A model generated the notes under the pieces. The model saw only the letters and a list, made by a program, of their open reading frames with translations. It ran no database searches and was not told where the DNA came from. Below, one piece after another: positions 37,160 through 47,970 of a DNA stretch of 64,000 bases. Position numbers and translations under genes: made by a program. The stretch comes from Glandiceps talaboti (Eukaryota; Hemichordata; Enteropneusta; Spengelidae): contig NC_135564.1 of the NCBI RefSeq assembly GCF_964340395.1, forward strand, positions 22,499,287-22,563,286, given 5' to 3'. Each line of letters begins with the position of its first letter. Position 1 is the stretch's first letter.

Positions 37160-37240
37160 AAAGATTGATGGCATTGTTGACGGTATTCCTTGTACAATTG
37201 TACTTAATACCGGTTCTGGTGGAGACGCAAGCCCCTGTTG
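37160..37240 (+). pseudogene. Gypsy retropepsin remnant with NTG in place of DTG
   Basis: In the frame starting GATGGCATTGTTGACGGT the translation reads DGIVDGIPCTIVLNTGSGG, the retropepsin active-site region. The catalytic aspartate position is Asn (AAT), and a stop follows soon after. This is consistent with an inactive protease in a dead element. Confidence 0.65.
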
Positions 37241-37692
37241 AAGAGCTGACTTGCTGTCAAGTCTTTATGGATAAAAATGTTACTATCCCATGAGTGAGGC
37301 TATGGTCCTTGGAAGATAAATGGAGTAAAGAAATGTAATTGTTGGGTACTTGTTGAGCCTGATGAGAAATCATGTTGTGCTGGTGTCATTGAAGGGAAGA
37401 CACTGGTTGATATTGGTGCTGGTTACCTCCCAGTAAGGCTTATGAACCCGACTTGTCAGCGAAGGAGACTGGGGAAAGGTACCAGAGCGGTCACCATGGG
37501 ACCTATAAACCACATAGAAATGCCAGACACGAATGGCCAGTCCCAAACCAGACTGATCAGTTTTGCCATTCATCTGAAGTGCCAGTACATGTAAAAGACT
37601 TGTTTGTGCATAGTTGTGAGGGACTCACCAAAGAGCAGCAAAAGACCTTGAAGAATTTCCATATTGAATTCCAGATGACTTAGGCAGGACAA

Positions 37693-38313
37693 ATGTTGTT
37701 AAGCATTGACACAGATGATGCCCAGCCTATCTGTCAAAGACCCATGAAACAAGCGAAGGCCATGAGAGAAGTTGACAATAAGCATGAAGATGGTGTGATA
37801 AAGCCATCCTGTAGTCCATGGGCCTCTTACCCCTTGCCAAGAACTGACACAACACTGGATGCACTTGTTGGGTCATCATGGTTGTCTACACTGGATTTGA
37901 AGAGTGGATACTGGCAGGTGGAGATGGACAATACAGATCGAGAAAAGACAACTTTCATGGAAGGAAGTGGTCTCTGGCAATTTGCAGTAATGCCTTTTGG
38001 ATTATGCAATGCACCTGCAACATTTGAAAGATTAATGGAGCAAGTACTGTGGGGTCTGACTTGGACTGTTGTTCTTGTTTACTTGGACGACATTATTGTA
38101 CATAGAAAGAGCTTCGAGGACGAGCTCTGTAACCTTAGACAGATTATGGTAAAACTTCAAACTGCTAATCACAAACATAACCAGACCCCTTCATCAACTT
38201 ACAAGGAAGGGGCACCCATTTACGTGGACTATGGACTGTTAAGTGGCCTTCGATGCTCTAAAACTGAGGCTGACATCTGCCACAGTGCTTGGTTTTCCAA
38301 AGTCAGATGGTAA
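37693..38313 (+). pseudogene. Gypsy reverse transcriptase
   Basis: The frame covers the RT palm and fingers: SPWASYPLPRTDTTLDAL, STLDLKSGYWQVEMD, TTFMEGSGLWQFAVMPFGLCNAP and the catalytic VLVYLDDIIV (YLDD). This order identifies Ty3/gypsy RT. The region just before (37453-37683) holds the linker to protease in another frame. The copy lacks the normal continuous pol frame. Confidence 0.9.
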
Positions 38314-38700
38314 AATGATATAGACACAGATGCTAGTGATGGCGCTATTGGACCTGTTCTGTCACAATGTCAAGATGGTGAGGAGCAGCCACTATCATAT
38401 TACAGTAAAGTTTTCAGTGGACCAGAGCAACGATATTGTGTGACTCATCGAGAACTGCTTGCTGTGGTGTGAGCAGTAGACCAATTTCATTTACTATTTA
38501 TATGGCAGAGAGTTCACCAGTCGAATAGACCATTCTGCACTGCAGTGGCTGATGAATTTTTGCATTCCAGAAGATCAGATAGCTGGATGGCTCCAGAAGC
38601 TACAAGAGTATGATTTCATCATTGAGCATTGAGCAGGCCAAAACCACCTTAATGCCGATGGTCTTTCATGCCATCCATGTAGACTGTCATGTAAACATTG
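38314..38700 (+). pseudogene. Gypsy RNase H
   Basis: DTDASDGAIGPVLSQ then YYSKVFSGPEQRYCVTHRELLAVV show the first catalytic Asp (TDAS) and the Glu (RELLA) of LTR-element RNase H. A TGA interrupts right after LLAVV (near 38469), and further stops follow (near 38630). Confidence 0.75.
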
Positions 38701-38859
38701 TACCAGACAGGAAAAGCGTGAAGTGGAGAAGGCAGAATTCTCAATGCAACAGCCAGAAAGGTGTGTTCCAGTTGCCAGGAAGGTATCTGAAAACCCAAGT
38801 GAAAACCTGATCAGTGAAATGGAAGTTCATGATGAGGTAGAATAGAACCTTCATGATGC

Positions 38860-39900
38860 TCAGCTCAAGGATCCTGACATTGGGCCCGTATTGCTATGGT
38901 TTAGTGAAGGTAAAGACAGACCTCCATGGAGTGTTGTGGCTCCATGCAGTCCAGTCACTATGGTGGATTGTGGCAATGGGACTCATTGGAGTTGCATCAG
39001 AGTGTATTCTATCTTCGATGGGAGAAACCTTCTGGTGGCTTACTCCAGAAACAGCTGGTATTGCCCAAATCCAGGCAATCCTTTGTTCTCAAACATCTGC
39101 ATGATACCCAAACTGGTGGCCACTGGTCTGCACGAAAAATGTTAGCTAGAGTGAGAGACAGCCATTACTGGGTTGGTTGCCGACAGTCTGCTGAACTTTG
39201 GTGACAGCGATTTGAGGTGTGTGTCAGGAGAAAAGGACCATATCACAGGAAATGAGCTCCTCTTTGTCAATTCAATGTAGGTGCTCTAATGGAATGGCTG
39301 GCCATAGATGTCCTTGTCCTACCTGAAACTGAAAGAGGTAATCACTATATTCTCATAGTCATGGACTACTTTAGTAAATGACCAGAAGCATTCCCTATCC
39401 CTAACCAGGAAGCTGTTACAGTGGCCAAAAAGGTAGTGGATAAGTTTGTTGGTCACTTTGGTGTGCCTCTCAAGTTACATTCTGACCAGGGTAGGAATGT
39501 TGAGGCAGCTGTGTTCCAGCAAATGTGTGGACTCCTGGGCATTCATAAGGCAAGGACAACTCCTCTGCACCCTCAATCAGATGGAATGGTAGAATGTTAC
39601 AACATGATAATCGAAAACCAGTTGGCCATGTTTGTGGATGACCATCAGCAAACTTGGGATGAGCATTTGCCCCTTCTTCTGATGAGCTACCGTACAGCTG
39701 TTCATGAAACTACAGGTTTCTCGCCATTAATGATGATGCTGGGCCGAGAAATAAAACATCACATGGATCTTGTGCATGGCCATCCTAAGGATGAGGTAGG
39801 CCTGGCTGCTGAGTATGGTGGGAAGCTGCAGGACAGAATGCACAGTGTTCATGAGTTTGCCAGTAAAATATCAGGAAGACTAGTGAAAGCATGAAACAAT
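38860..39900 (+). pseudogene. Gypsy integrase
   Basis: The zinc-binding N-terminal part appears around 39090-39240 (HLHDTQTGGHWSARKMLAR, YWVGC). The catalytic core follows: AIDVLVLPETERG (first Asp), KLHSDQGRNVEAAVFQQM (second Asp) and TTPLHPQSDGMVECYN (Glu; spacing fits DD35E), continuing to SYRTAVHETTGFSPLMMMLGR. The frame is open from 39421 to 39894 but has stops before it (for example near 39203 and 39378). Downstream is a decayed C-terminal tail. Confidence 0.85.
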
Positions 39901-40645
39901 GCTATGATGTCAGAGTAAGCCAGCCAAAACTACAGAATGGTGATGGTGTCTGGTTATATAACCCATAGCACAAGAAGGGTGTCTCTCCCAAGCTGCCTAA
40001 GCCATGCAGTCATTAAGTGCATAAATGACATTGTCTTGAATTCAGAAGAGGCCCCATACCAAACCAAAGATTGTTCATTGAGATAGGTTGTGGAAATACA
40101 GGAGTGACTGGAGACAAGACTGGCTTCCAAGGAAAGTCTGACACAACTACTCAGAGTGACATTCATCAAGAATATCCAGCAGAAGGTGCCACTAGTGGAA
40201 GCAAGGAACCATTGCTTCCTGGTGACAATGACCTTAAAGCAACAGACTGTGATGATGCCAATACCACCGCAGATTCTGGTATAGGTAGCCTGATTGGTGA
40301 AGACTATTTCTAGATGCAGTCGTGAGATGTGTGTGTTGACAGCACATCACAGGAAACAAGGTCTTGTTTGAGAAGAAGTGCAAGATGGGGAAGGCCTCCT
40401 AGGGTGCCCCATTGAAGCATTGTAGATGTCACACTGAACATTCATGTGGACTCTGTAAATGCATCTCGTACATCATTTCAAGTATTTGAGGTTATCATTT
40501 GTGATTTTTAGGCAAAAGACAATACCTAAACGCTTGAACAGAACTTTCATGAGACAATTACTGTTTAATGTTGTTTCCTTGCTGCAACATGCAACAGAGC
40601 AGAGTTAAAATAGTTTAGTTCATTATCTGAGGGCAGATAAAATGT

Positions 40646-40658
40646 AAGGAGGGGGAAG
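40646..40658 (+). promoter_or_regulatory. Gypsy polypurine tract
   Basis: AAGGAGGGGGAAG, followed directly by TGTGATG, the expected start of the 3' LTR. Such tracts prime plus-strand DNA synthesis in LTR elements. Confidence 0.7.
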
Positions 40659-41030
40659 TGTGATGCATGGCTATTTAAGACATTTTAAAGTGATCGTAGA
40701 TGGCGCTGTTCCATACAATTTGTAAGTTTAACACAGGGGATTCTGGGATCTAAGAATAGACAATTTTAGAGCAGTTCTTAGAAAAACTTCGGTGAGTAGA
40801 TTTTGATGAATTCTGACATCTCAACAGCCATTTAGAGTGTAATTCTACTAGTGCTTCATCCACTGTGACCCCTTGAACGGAAGTGATGAGCCTTTAGACT
40901 GGTGACAATTAAAGTTAACGATTCATCTTCCTTATTCATTGAGGGACATGTGTGTCTTAGGTGTTTGATTGCATGACCCTGGGTGACCTCTGACTGTAGT
41001 GATTGTACCCCTTCAGAGGATGCTAATCGA
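40659..41030 (+). mobile_element. Gypsy 3' LTR
   Basis: It starts TGTGATGCATGGC after the polypurine tract and shares about 95-120 bases of its right part (40935-41030) with 32617-32730. Similarity stops after GCTAATCGA, where the 5' LTR would need about 25 more bases to its TAACA end, so the true right end is unclear or was lost. Confidence 0.65.
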
Positions 41031-41405
41031 GCAATAATAGTATTGTATTTCATCGTTCTTGTTATCCTTTGTCTGATATTTTATGTGAGAGGACCACAAT
41101 GGAAATAAGTTGTTAAAAACCTTTTTTGTGTCATTCTCGGCAAAGGTATTCAGTGACGTAGTTGTTTTGTCTTTCATGCGAATGTGATAGCTGCTGTATT
41201 ATATATCCGCTTTAGTTTGTGCTTTTCTGAATATTTATTTGCCTATCACTGGGTGATACTAACGAGAACCATTTCATATAGGGTGATTATGCACGCACGA
41301 TCGACCGAGTCGGTGACCATATTGTAATTCTCGTATTACTCTGCTGTACATGTATGTCATGTTAAATTTGTTAGAGTTGTTAATATTTCTGTTGTGGCTG
41401 GTTGG

Positions 41406-41437
<32 letters not shown>

Positions 41438-41675
41438 TTGGTTTTATTTTTGACTTTGCTTTGTCCAAAACATAACTAGCTAAGCCTGGGTTCACTCCAG
41501 TTGATAATTGGTGAGTACATACGACAGGACGCCTGAGCTTAGTTCTGCTGATGACAAAACCAGAACAACAAACATATCAACACTGACAAGCTTTATATCA
41601 CACAAGCTAGAGGACGCGCTTCTCAATTAAGTTGTATTCTCGAAAACAACAATGCCAAAAGTGGTAAAGTATGCC
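41031..41675. other. Non-coding stretch with (TTGC)n
   Basis: A TTGC microsatellite of about eight units lies at 41405-41437. No gene is seen. Confidence 0.6.
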
Positions 41676-42115
41676 TATAAGCTTATTTGCTCATGACTTA
41701 TATTATGCCATAGCAGTGAAGGTGTCGTTTGACTAGTGACTAATGACTTATATTATGCCATAGCAGTGAAGGTGTCGTTTGACTATTGACTAATGACTTA
41801 TATTATGCCATAGCAGTGAAGGTGTCATTTGACTAGTGACTAATGACATATTATGTCATAGTAGTGAAGGTGTCGTTTGACTAGTGACTAATGACTTATA
41901 TTATGCCATGGCAGTGAAGGTGTCATTTGAATAGTGACTAATGACATGTATTATGCCGTAGCAGTGAAGGTGTTGTTTGACTAATGACTAATGATTTCTG
42001 TATTATGCCATAGCAGTGAAGGTGTTGTTTGACTAGTGACTAATGACTAATGATTTTTGTATTATGCCATAGCAGTGAAGGTGTCGTTTGACTAGTGACT
42101 AATGACTTATGGAAT
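41676..42115. repeat. ~50-bp minisatellite, about 8 copies
   Basis: The unit contains ATTATGCCATAGCAGTGAAG and GTGTCGTTTGACTAGTGACTAATGA. Copies vary in the spacer between units (TTATA, CATGTA, TTTCTGTA). Confidence 0.9.
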
Positions 42116-42635
42116 AGTGTAGTCGCAGAGAAGGAATGGGTGTACTTGGTTTTGACATGTCGCACTACGCTTACTGAGAACAGTTCGATGGACGGGTATG
42201 GTGGCCTATTGCTGTTACTGATGAACATGAACATTGTTATAGTCGTTAACAGTTTCTGGTAAAACTTTTTTTTTAAAGTGACAGGATAAAAAAGTTATCA
42301 AACAATGAAAGAGAAACAATTTAGTTTGTAATAAATCAAATCAAAATAGAAACAAACCCATGGTAATTTTTCAAAAATAGAAGAAATTAAATTAAAATAT
42401 TGCAAATCAAATCAAATCAGAAAGTAGATTTAAACAAAATCAAACGAAAGTAAAGTAAAGTAAAATAAAATGAAAAGTAAAATCGAAATGCAAAGTAAAA
42501 TCAAATCAAATCAAATCAAAACTAAAGTAAAGACTACAAATAAAAAATAAAAAGCTTAGGAAATCAAGTGTCAGAATTCAAAACAAAACAAACTTTATAG
42601 CCCAGGGCTGCTATAGTCCAGTGTGCATTTCGGTT
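42116..42635. other. Non-coding stretch rich in AAATC/AAAGT runs
   Basis: Between about 42330 and 42545 short AATCAAATCA and AAAGTAAAAT phrases recur as a cryptically simple A-rich region. Confidence 0.6.
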
Positions 42636-42742
42636 GTAAGATGTACACTCTCAACATGATTCCTAGATTGACAGTTACATTCAACATGATTCCTAGATTG
42701 ACAGTTACATTTAATATGATTCCTAGATTGACAGTTACATTA
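42636..42742. repeat. 30-bp tandem repeat, 3 copies
   Basis: The unit TCAACATGATTCCTAGATTG ACAGTTACAT is repeated three times with minor changes. Confidence 0.9.
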
Positions 42743-42911
42743 CAAGCTGTATCACGGGTAGGTAACAAATATTATTTAAGAGCCCACCCCCTATTTCTCC
42801 TAATAAAGGGAATTATTGCGGGGAGGGTCCCTTTTTTTACAAATCGGTCCCTCGGGAGGGCCATTTGTAGACAACTTGAAATTAGGGGAGGGTCGTGTTT
42901 TACTTTGACTC

Positions 42912-42954
42912 ATTAGCACATCTGAACTGATAAGGTTCAGTAGTACTATAGGCA
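42912..42954 (+). mobile_element. Terminal hairpin of the dispersed element family
   Basis: TTAGCACATCTGAACTGATA and AGGTTCAGTAGTACTATAGG form the same hairpin as at 13631, 16884 and 28081. Here no CA/TG repeat is adjacent. Confidence 0.5.
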
Positions 42955-42979
42955 TGGATTGCTTTCTTATGGTAATCTG

Positions 42980-45478
42980 AATCATGCAGTATACTAGGAA
43001 GCTGTTACACCTGTTCAACAAAGTGTCAACCAATGAGAGGTTACCAACCACTGTCTGGAATGTTATCAAATCATGTCATCTGCAAACCAGACCACCTACC
43101 AATAGTGGCTAGAGAGCAGGTATTCACAAGTATCACCCCATGAGTACACCACAGTTTCAATCACATATCTTCCCTGATGCCAGTGTGAAGACTAAGCCCA
43201 GCACACCTGTGAGCGACCAATGCCAGCCCTTAGCTAGAAAGTGTAAACTACTGCTCACAACCTGGAATGTTAGATCTATTTGTAATAAAGCAAGTGAAGT
43301 GGGAGATTACATCACAGAGAAGAACATTGATTTGCTGACAGTAACTGAAAGCTGGTTGAAAGAAAGTGCAAACGAGCATGTCATTAGTGAGTGTGCTCCC
43401 ATTGGTTACTCATTCAAGCAAAACCCATGTCGTAGTTCATCAGGTGGTGGCGTTGCTCTTGTTTACAGATCATCTATGAAGCTGTCGTCTTGGAAACAAC
43501 AAGTCAAATTCAAATCCTTTGAGGCAACAGAAGCTACTCTGATATACCAAGGCATCTGTATTAAACTGATCATACTGTATCGCCCACCACCTAATGCTAA
43601 AAACAAGTTAACTGTGCCAAAATTCTTCACTGAATTTGGAGCCATGCTAGAGCACGTGAATTCAGATGATGGCCATGTATTTATAGCTGGTGACTTTAAC
43701 TTTCATCTTGATGCCCTTCAGAATTCTAATACCAGAAAATCCATTGATATTATTGATTCATGTGGCCTAAAGCAGTGGGTCCAGACCAAAACACATAATC
43801 AAGGCCATGTCCTTGATCTAATTATCACAAATTCAAGTCGATTGTCGGACCCTTTCTGATCATCTGCCAGTACATGCCACTGTAGTGCTTCAGAAACCCC
43901 CACTTTAAAGACGCCAAGTTGTCTATCGTACTCTGTCATCCATCTCCATCAGTGACTTCACCAGTGACATTGCTGCTATCCATGAGTTTCAGCAAACACC
44001 ATCTGATGGTACAATCTGCAATAGCAACCTTTAACTCCAACCTCGCCAGTCTTCTCGACAGACACGCACCTGTTAAGAAGCGCATAACAACCATTCGGCC
44101 TAATACAAAGTGGTATACAGCGGAAAATCATCAGGCTAAAAAGCTCAGAAGATCGTTTGAGCGTAAATGGCGCACCACTAAACTAGTTATCCATCACCAA
44201 ATATACAAGGACCTATGCCACCTTGTCAACAAACTAATTCGCCAGGCTAAGCGCAGATACTATAGTAATCTCATACAAGACAGCTCAGATAATCAGAGGT
44301 CTCTTTTCAAGACAACATCTTCATTATTTTACAAGCCAATCTGCCTACCTTCACATATTTCCGTTGGAGAACTCACGGAACGTTTCTCACAGTATTTCAC
44401 AAAGAAAATGAAAGACATCCGGGACACTTTAGATTCAACTGCAACAACCAGTCAGTTCCACAGTCTTGAAATACGAAGTACATCTATCTTATCACAACTC
44501 CAGCCAGTTGATGTCGAAATCGTCAGAAAAATTATCATGCAATCACCTACAAAGTCACGCTGTCTTGATCCAATCCCAACATCACTGCTGAAACAATGTC
44601 TCAATTCACTTCTTCCATTCATCACAACTGTTGTCAACTTATCTCTACAAGCCGCTGAAGTACCGCACTCATTCAAATCTGCAATCGTCACACCACTACT
44701 CAAGAAATCTTCTCTGGATCACAATATTCTCAAGAACTATCGACCCGTCTCTAATCTTCCATTTCTTTCCAAGGTACTTGAGAAGATAGTTGCTTCTCAA
44801 ATCAACACCTATCTCACAACAAACTCACTCCTTGAACCATTTCAGTCAGCATATTGGAAACACCATAGTACGGAAACAGCTCTTTTAAAGGTTCACAATG
44901 ACATCTGCTTGTCACTGGATTCTGGAAAATATGTTCTACTCATCCTTCTCGACCTCTCAGCTGCGTTTGATACTATCGACCATGGTATATTACATAACAG
45001 ACTAGCCAACCTTGGTATTACTGGTATGGCTCTAAGATGGTTTACATCCTATCTGAAGAACAGGTATCAATCAGTAACAATAGAAAACAAACAAGTAAAC
45101 CATTAGCTCTCAGTTATGGGGTGCCACAAGGATCAGTACTTGGACCTCTCTTGTTTACAATTTACATTACACCTCTGGGAGAATTAATACGTCGTCACAA
45201 TTTGCAGTTTCATCAGTATGTAGATGATAATGAAATACACCTTGCTTTCTCCCACCAAGATTCACCTTCCGCTACACATTCAATGGAGACCTGTGTCCAC
45301 GATATAAAGCAATGGATGACACACAACAAACTACAATTTGACAACAAACTGAAGTTCTTCTTATCCATTCTAAATTGAACCACTTGCCAGACCCGATTGA
45401 TCATATCAACATTGGCTCTGTACCCATTACACCAGTCACATTAGCTCGTAACATTGGAGTATTCTTCGATAATATCCA
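42980..45478 (+). pseudogene. CR1/L2-type LINE with endonuclease and reverse transcriptase, frameshifted
   Basis: The frame 43140-43859 holds an apurinic endonuclease: LLTTWNVRSI, TESWL, GGGVALVYR, YRPPP, GDFNFH and VLDLIITNSS; the final SDHLPV follows after a frame change near 43850. The frame ~43990-45103 then carries the linker and [45 protein letters not shown] and [13 protein letters not shown]. After another frameshift near 45080, [15 protein letters not shown] and FHQYVDDNEIHL (YVDD) follow. The copy stops at ~45478, where a minisatellite begins, so the C-terminus and 3' end are missing. It is the same LINE group as the minus-strand fragment at 17.9-19.2 kb. Confidence 0.9.
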
Positions 45479-45479
45479 C

Positions 45480-46290
45480 ATGTTTAACCACCACGTTTAA
45501 CCACCATGAACTGTCATTGCATGATGACATGGCATCAATGAACTGTCAGTATTATGATTGCATGGCAACCATGAACTGTCATTGTATGCATATGATGACA
45601 TGGTAACCATGAAGTGTCATTGTTATGATGGCATGGCAACCATTAACTATCATTATTATGATGGCATGGCAACCATGAATTGTCATTGATATGATGACAT
45701 GACAACCATTAACTGTCATTGATATGATGGCATGGCAACTATGAACTATCCTTGTTATGATGGCATGGCAACCATGAAGTGTTATTGTTATGATGGCATG
45801 GCAACCATGAAGTGTCATGTTATGATGGCATGGCGACCATGAACTGTCATTGATATGATGGCATGGCAACTATGAACTATCCTTGTTATGATGGCATGGC
45901 AACCATGAAGTGTTATTGTTATGATGGCATGGCAACCATGAAGTGTCATGTTATGATGGCATGGCGACCATGAACTGTCATTGATATGATGGCATGGCAA
46001 CTATGAACTATCCTTGTTATGATGGCATGGCAACCATGAAGTGTTATTGTTATGATGGCATGGCAACCATGAAGTGTCATGTTATGATGGCATGGCGACC
46101 ATGAACTGTCATTGATATGATGGCATGGCAACTATGAACTATCCTTGTTTTGATGGCATGGCAACCATGAAGTGTTATTGTTATGATGGCATGGCAACCA
46201 TGAAGTGTCATGTTATGATGGCATGGCAACCATGAACTGTCATTGATATGATGGCATGGCAACTATGAACTGTCATTGTTGTGATGGCAA
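45480..46290. repeat. 33-bp minisatellite with 131-bp higher-order repeat
   Basis: The basic unit ATGATGGCATGGCAACCATG plus AACTGTCATTGAT varies. From about 45750 four such units form a block that repeats with a 131-bp period about four times almost without change, starting near 45740, 45871, 46002 and 46133. Identical open frames spaced 131 bases apart on the minus strand reflect this and are not genes. Confidence 0.92.
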
Positions 46291-46964
46291 TGGATTACAC
46301 TAGTGTACAACTACAATATCCAATACTGTAAGAGTACAAAACATCCAAACTCATATGTTGAGCTTTAACTGATTTACAGTAACATGAAATTGTTAACGTT
46401 GTTTTACGATTTTGACATTTTGCAGTTATGGGTATAAAACTGTTATACTGAAATAAAAGAGTTTGATAAAATAGTTACCTCCTGATACTATAAACGTTGA
46501 CATTTTCAAAATAATGCACACTATACAACCACCGTTGTGATCAGACAATGAACAATAAATTGGGAAGACCTCGTCTGTCTAAGGAACACATGTCAAAGTA
46601 ATACAGTTTATCCTTTATCTGAGATTGGAGACAACATACTACATTAAGGACACAATAATTTGTGAAATTCTAGCTGTAATCACATATTTTCTTAAAGGTT
46701 AAGGGAGGCTTACGAGCTTATATCAAAGGGAGCTGATATTACGACGTATGTTAGTGAGTTAAGTAGTCACATTGTCAGCACGCTAATCATTTCAAGTCAA
46801 ATACGCCTACTCAGTTCAAACGGACATAGCCAGTCTTATTTTAATCCCAAAATTTAATCACAGAAACGAGTTCTGCTTTTATTGGAACACCCTACAGTCA
46901 TCAAAAGGAAGGCTGAAAAAATTAAACATCTACAATTTTATAAAAATCAACTATGACATCTTTT
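46291..46964. other. Non-coding stretch
   Basis: Nothing recognisable between the two minisatellites. Confidence 0.55.
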
Positions 46965-47970
46965 TGTATATTGGTGTTACTAGCTATATAGAGTGCTTCA
47001 GTATGTTGGTGTTACTAGCTATATAGAGCGCTCCAGTATTTTGGTGTTACTAGCTGTGCACTCCAGTATGTTGGTGTTACTAGCTATATAAAGCACTCCA
47101 GTATGTTGGTGTTACTAGCTATATAAAGCGCTCCAGTATGTTGGTATTACTAGCTATATAGAGGGCTCCAGTACGTTGGTGTTACTAGCTATATAAAGCG
47201 CTCCAGTATGTTGGTGTTACTAGCTATATAGAGTGCTCCAGTATGTTGGTGTTACTAGCTATATAAAGCGCTCCAGTATGTTGGTGTTACTAGCTATATA
47301 GAGTGCTCCAGTATGTTGGTGTTACTAGCTATATAGAACGCTTCAGTATGTTGGTGTTACTAGCTATATAAGCGCTCCAGTATGTTGGTGTTACTAGCTG
47401 TATAAAGCACTCCAGTATGTTGGTGTTACTAGCTATATAAAGCACTCCAGTATGTTGGTGTTACTAGCTATATAAAGCGCTCCAGTATGTTGGTATTACT
47501 AGCTATTATATCAGGGCTCCAGTACGTTGGTGTTACTAGCTATATAAAGCGCTCCAGTATGTTGGTGTTACTAGCTATATAGAGTGCTCCAGTATGTTGG
47601 TGTTACTAGCTATATAGAACGCTCCAGTATGTTGGTGTTACTAGCTATATAAGCGCTTCAGTATGTTGGTGTTACTAGCTATATAAGCGCTCCAGTATGT
47701 TGGTGTTACTAGCTATATAAAGCGCTCCAGAATGTTGGTGTTACTAGCTATATAAGCGCTCCGGTATGTTGGTGTTATTAGCTATATAGAGCGCGCCAGT
47801 ATGTTGGTGTTACTAACTATATAGAGAGCTTCATTATGTTGGTGTTACTAGCTATATAGAGAGCTCGAGTATGTTGGTGCTACTAGCTATTTAGAACGCT
47901 CCAGTATGTTGGTGCTACTAGCTATATAGAGAGCTCGAGTATGTTGGTGCTACTATCTATATAGAGTGCT
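46965..47970. repeat. 35-bp minisatellite, about 28 copies
   Basis: The unit TATGTTGGTGTTACTAGCTA and TATAAAGCGCTCCAG varies at AAAGCGC/GAGTGCT/GAACGCT. A block of about 400 bases in the middle repeats the order of variants seen just before it, again suggesting a larger duplication inside the array. Confidence 0.94.

Noticed and set aside
45579-46262. Several near-identical small proteins rich in His and Ile (HAII)
   Set aside because: They recur exactly every 131 bases, the period of the minisatellite, and have no independent coding signal.
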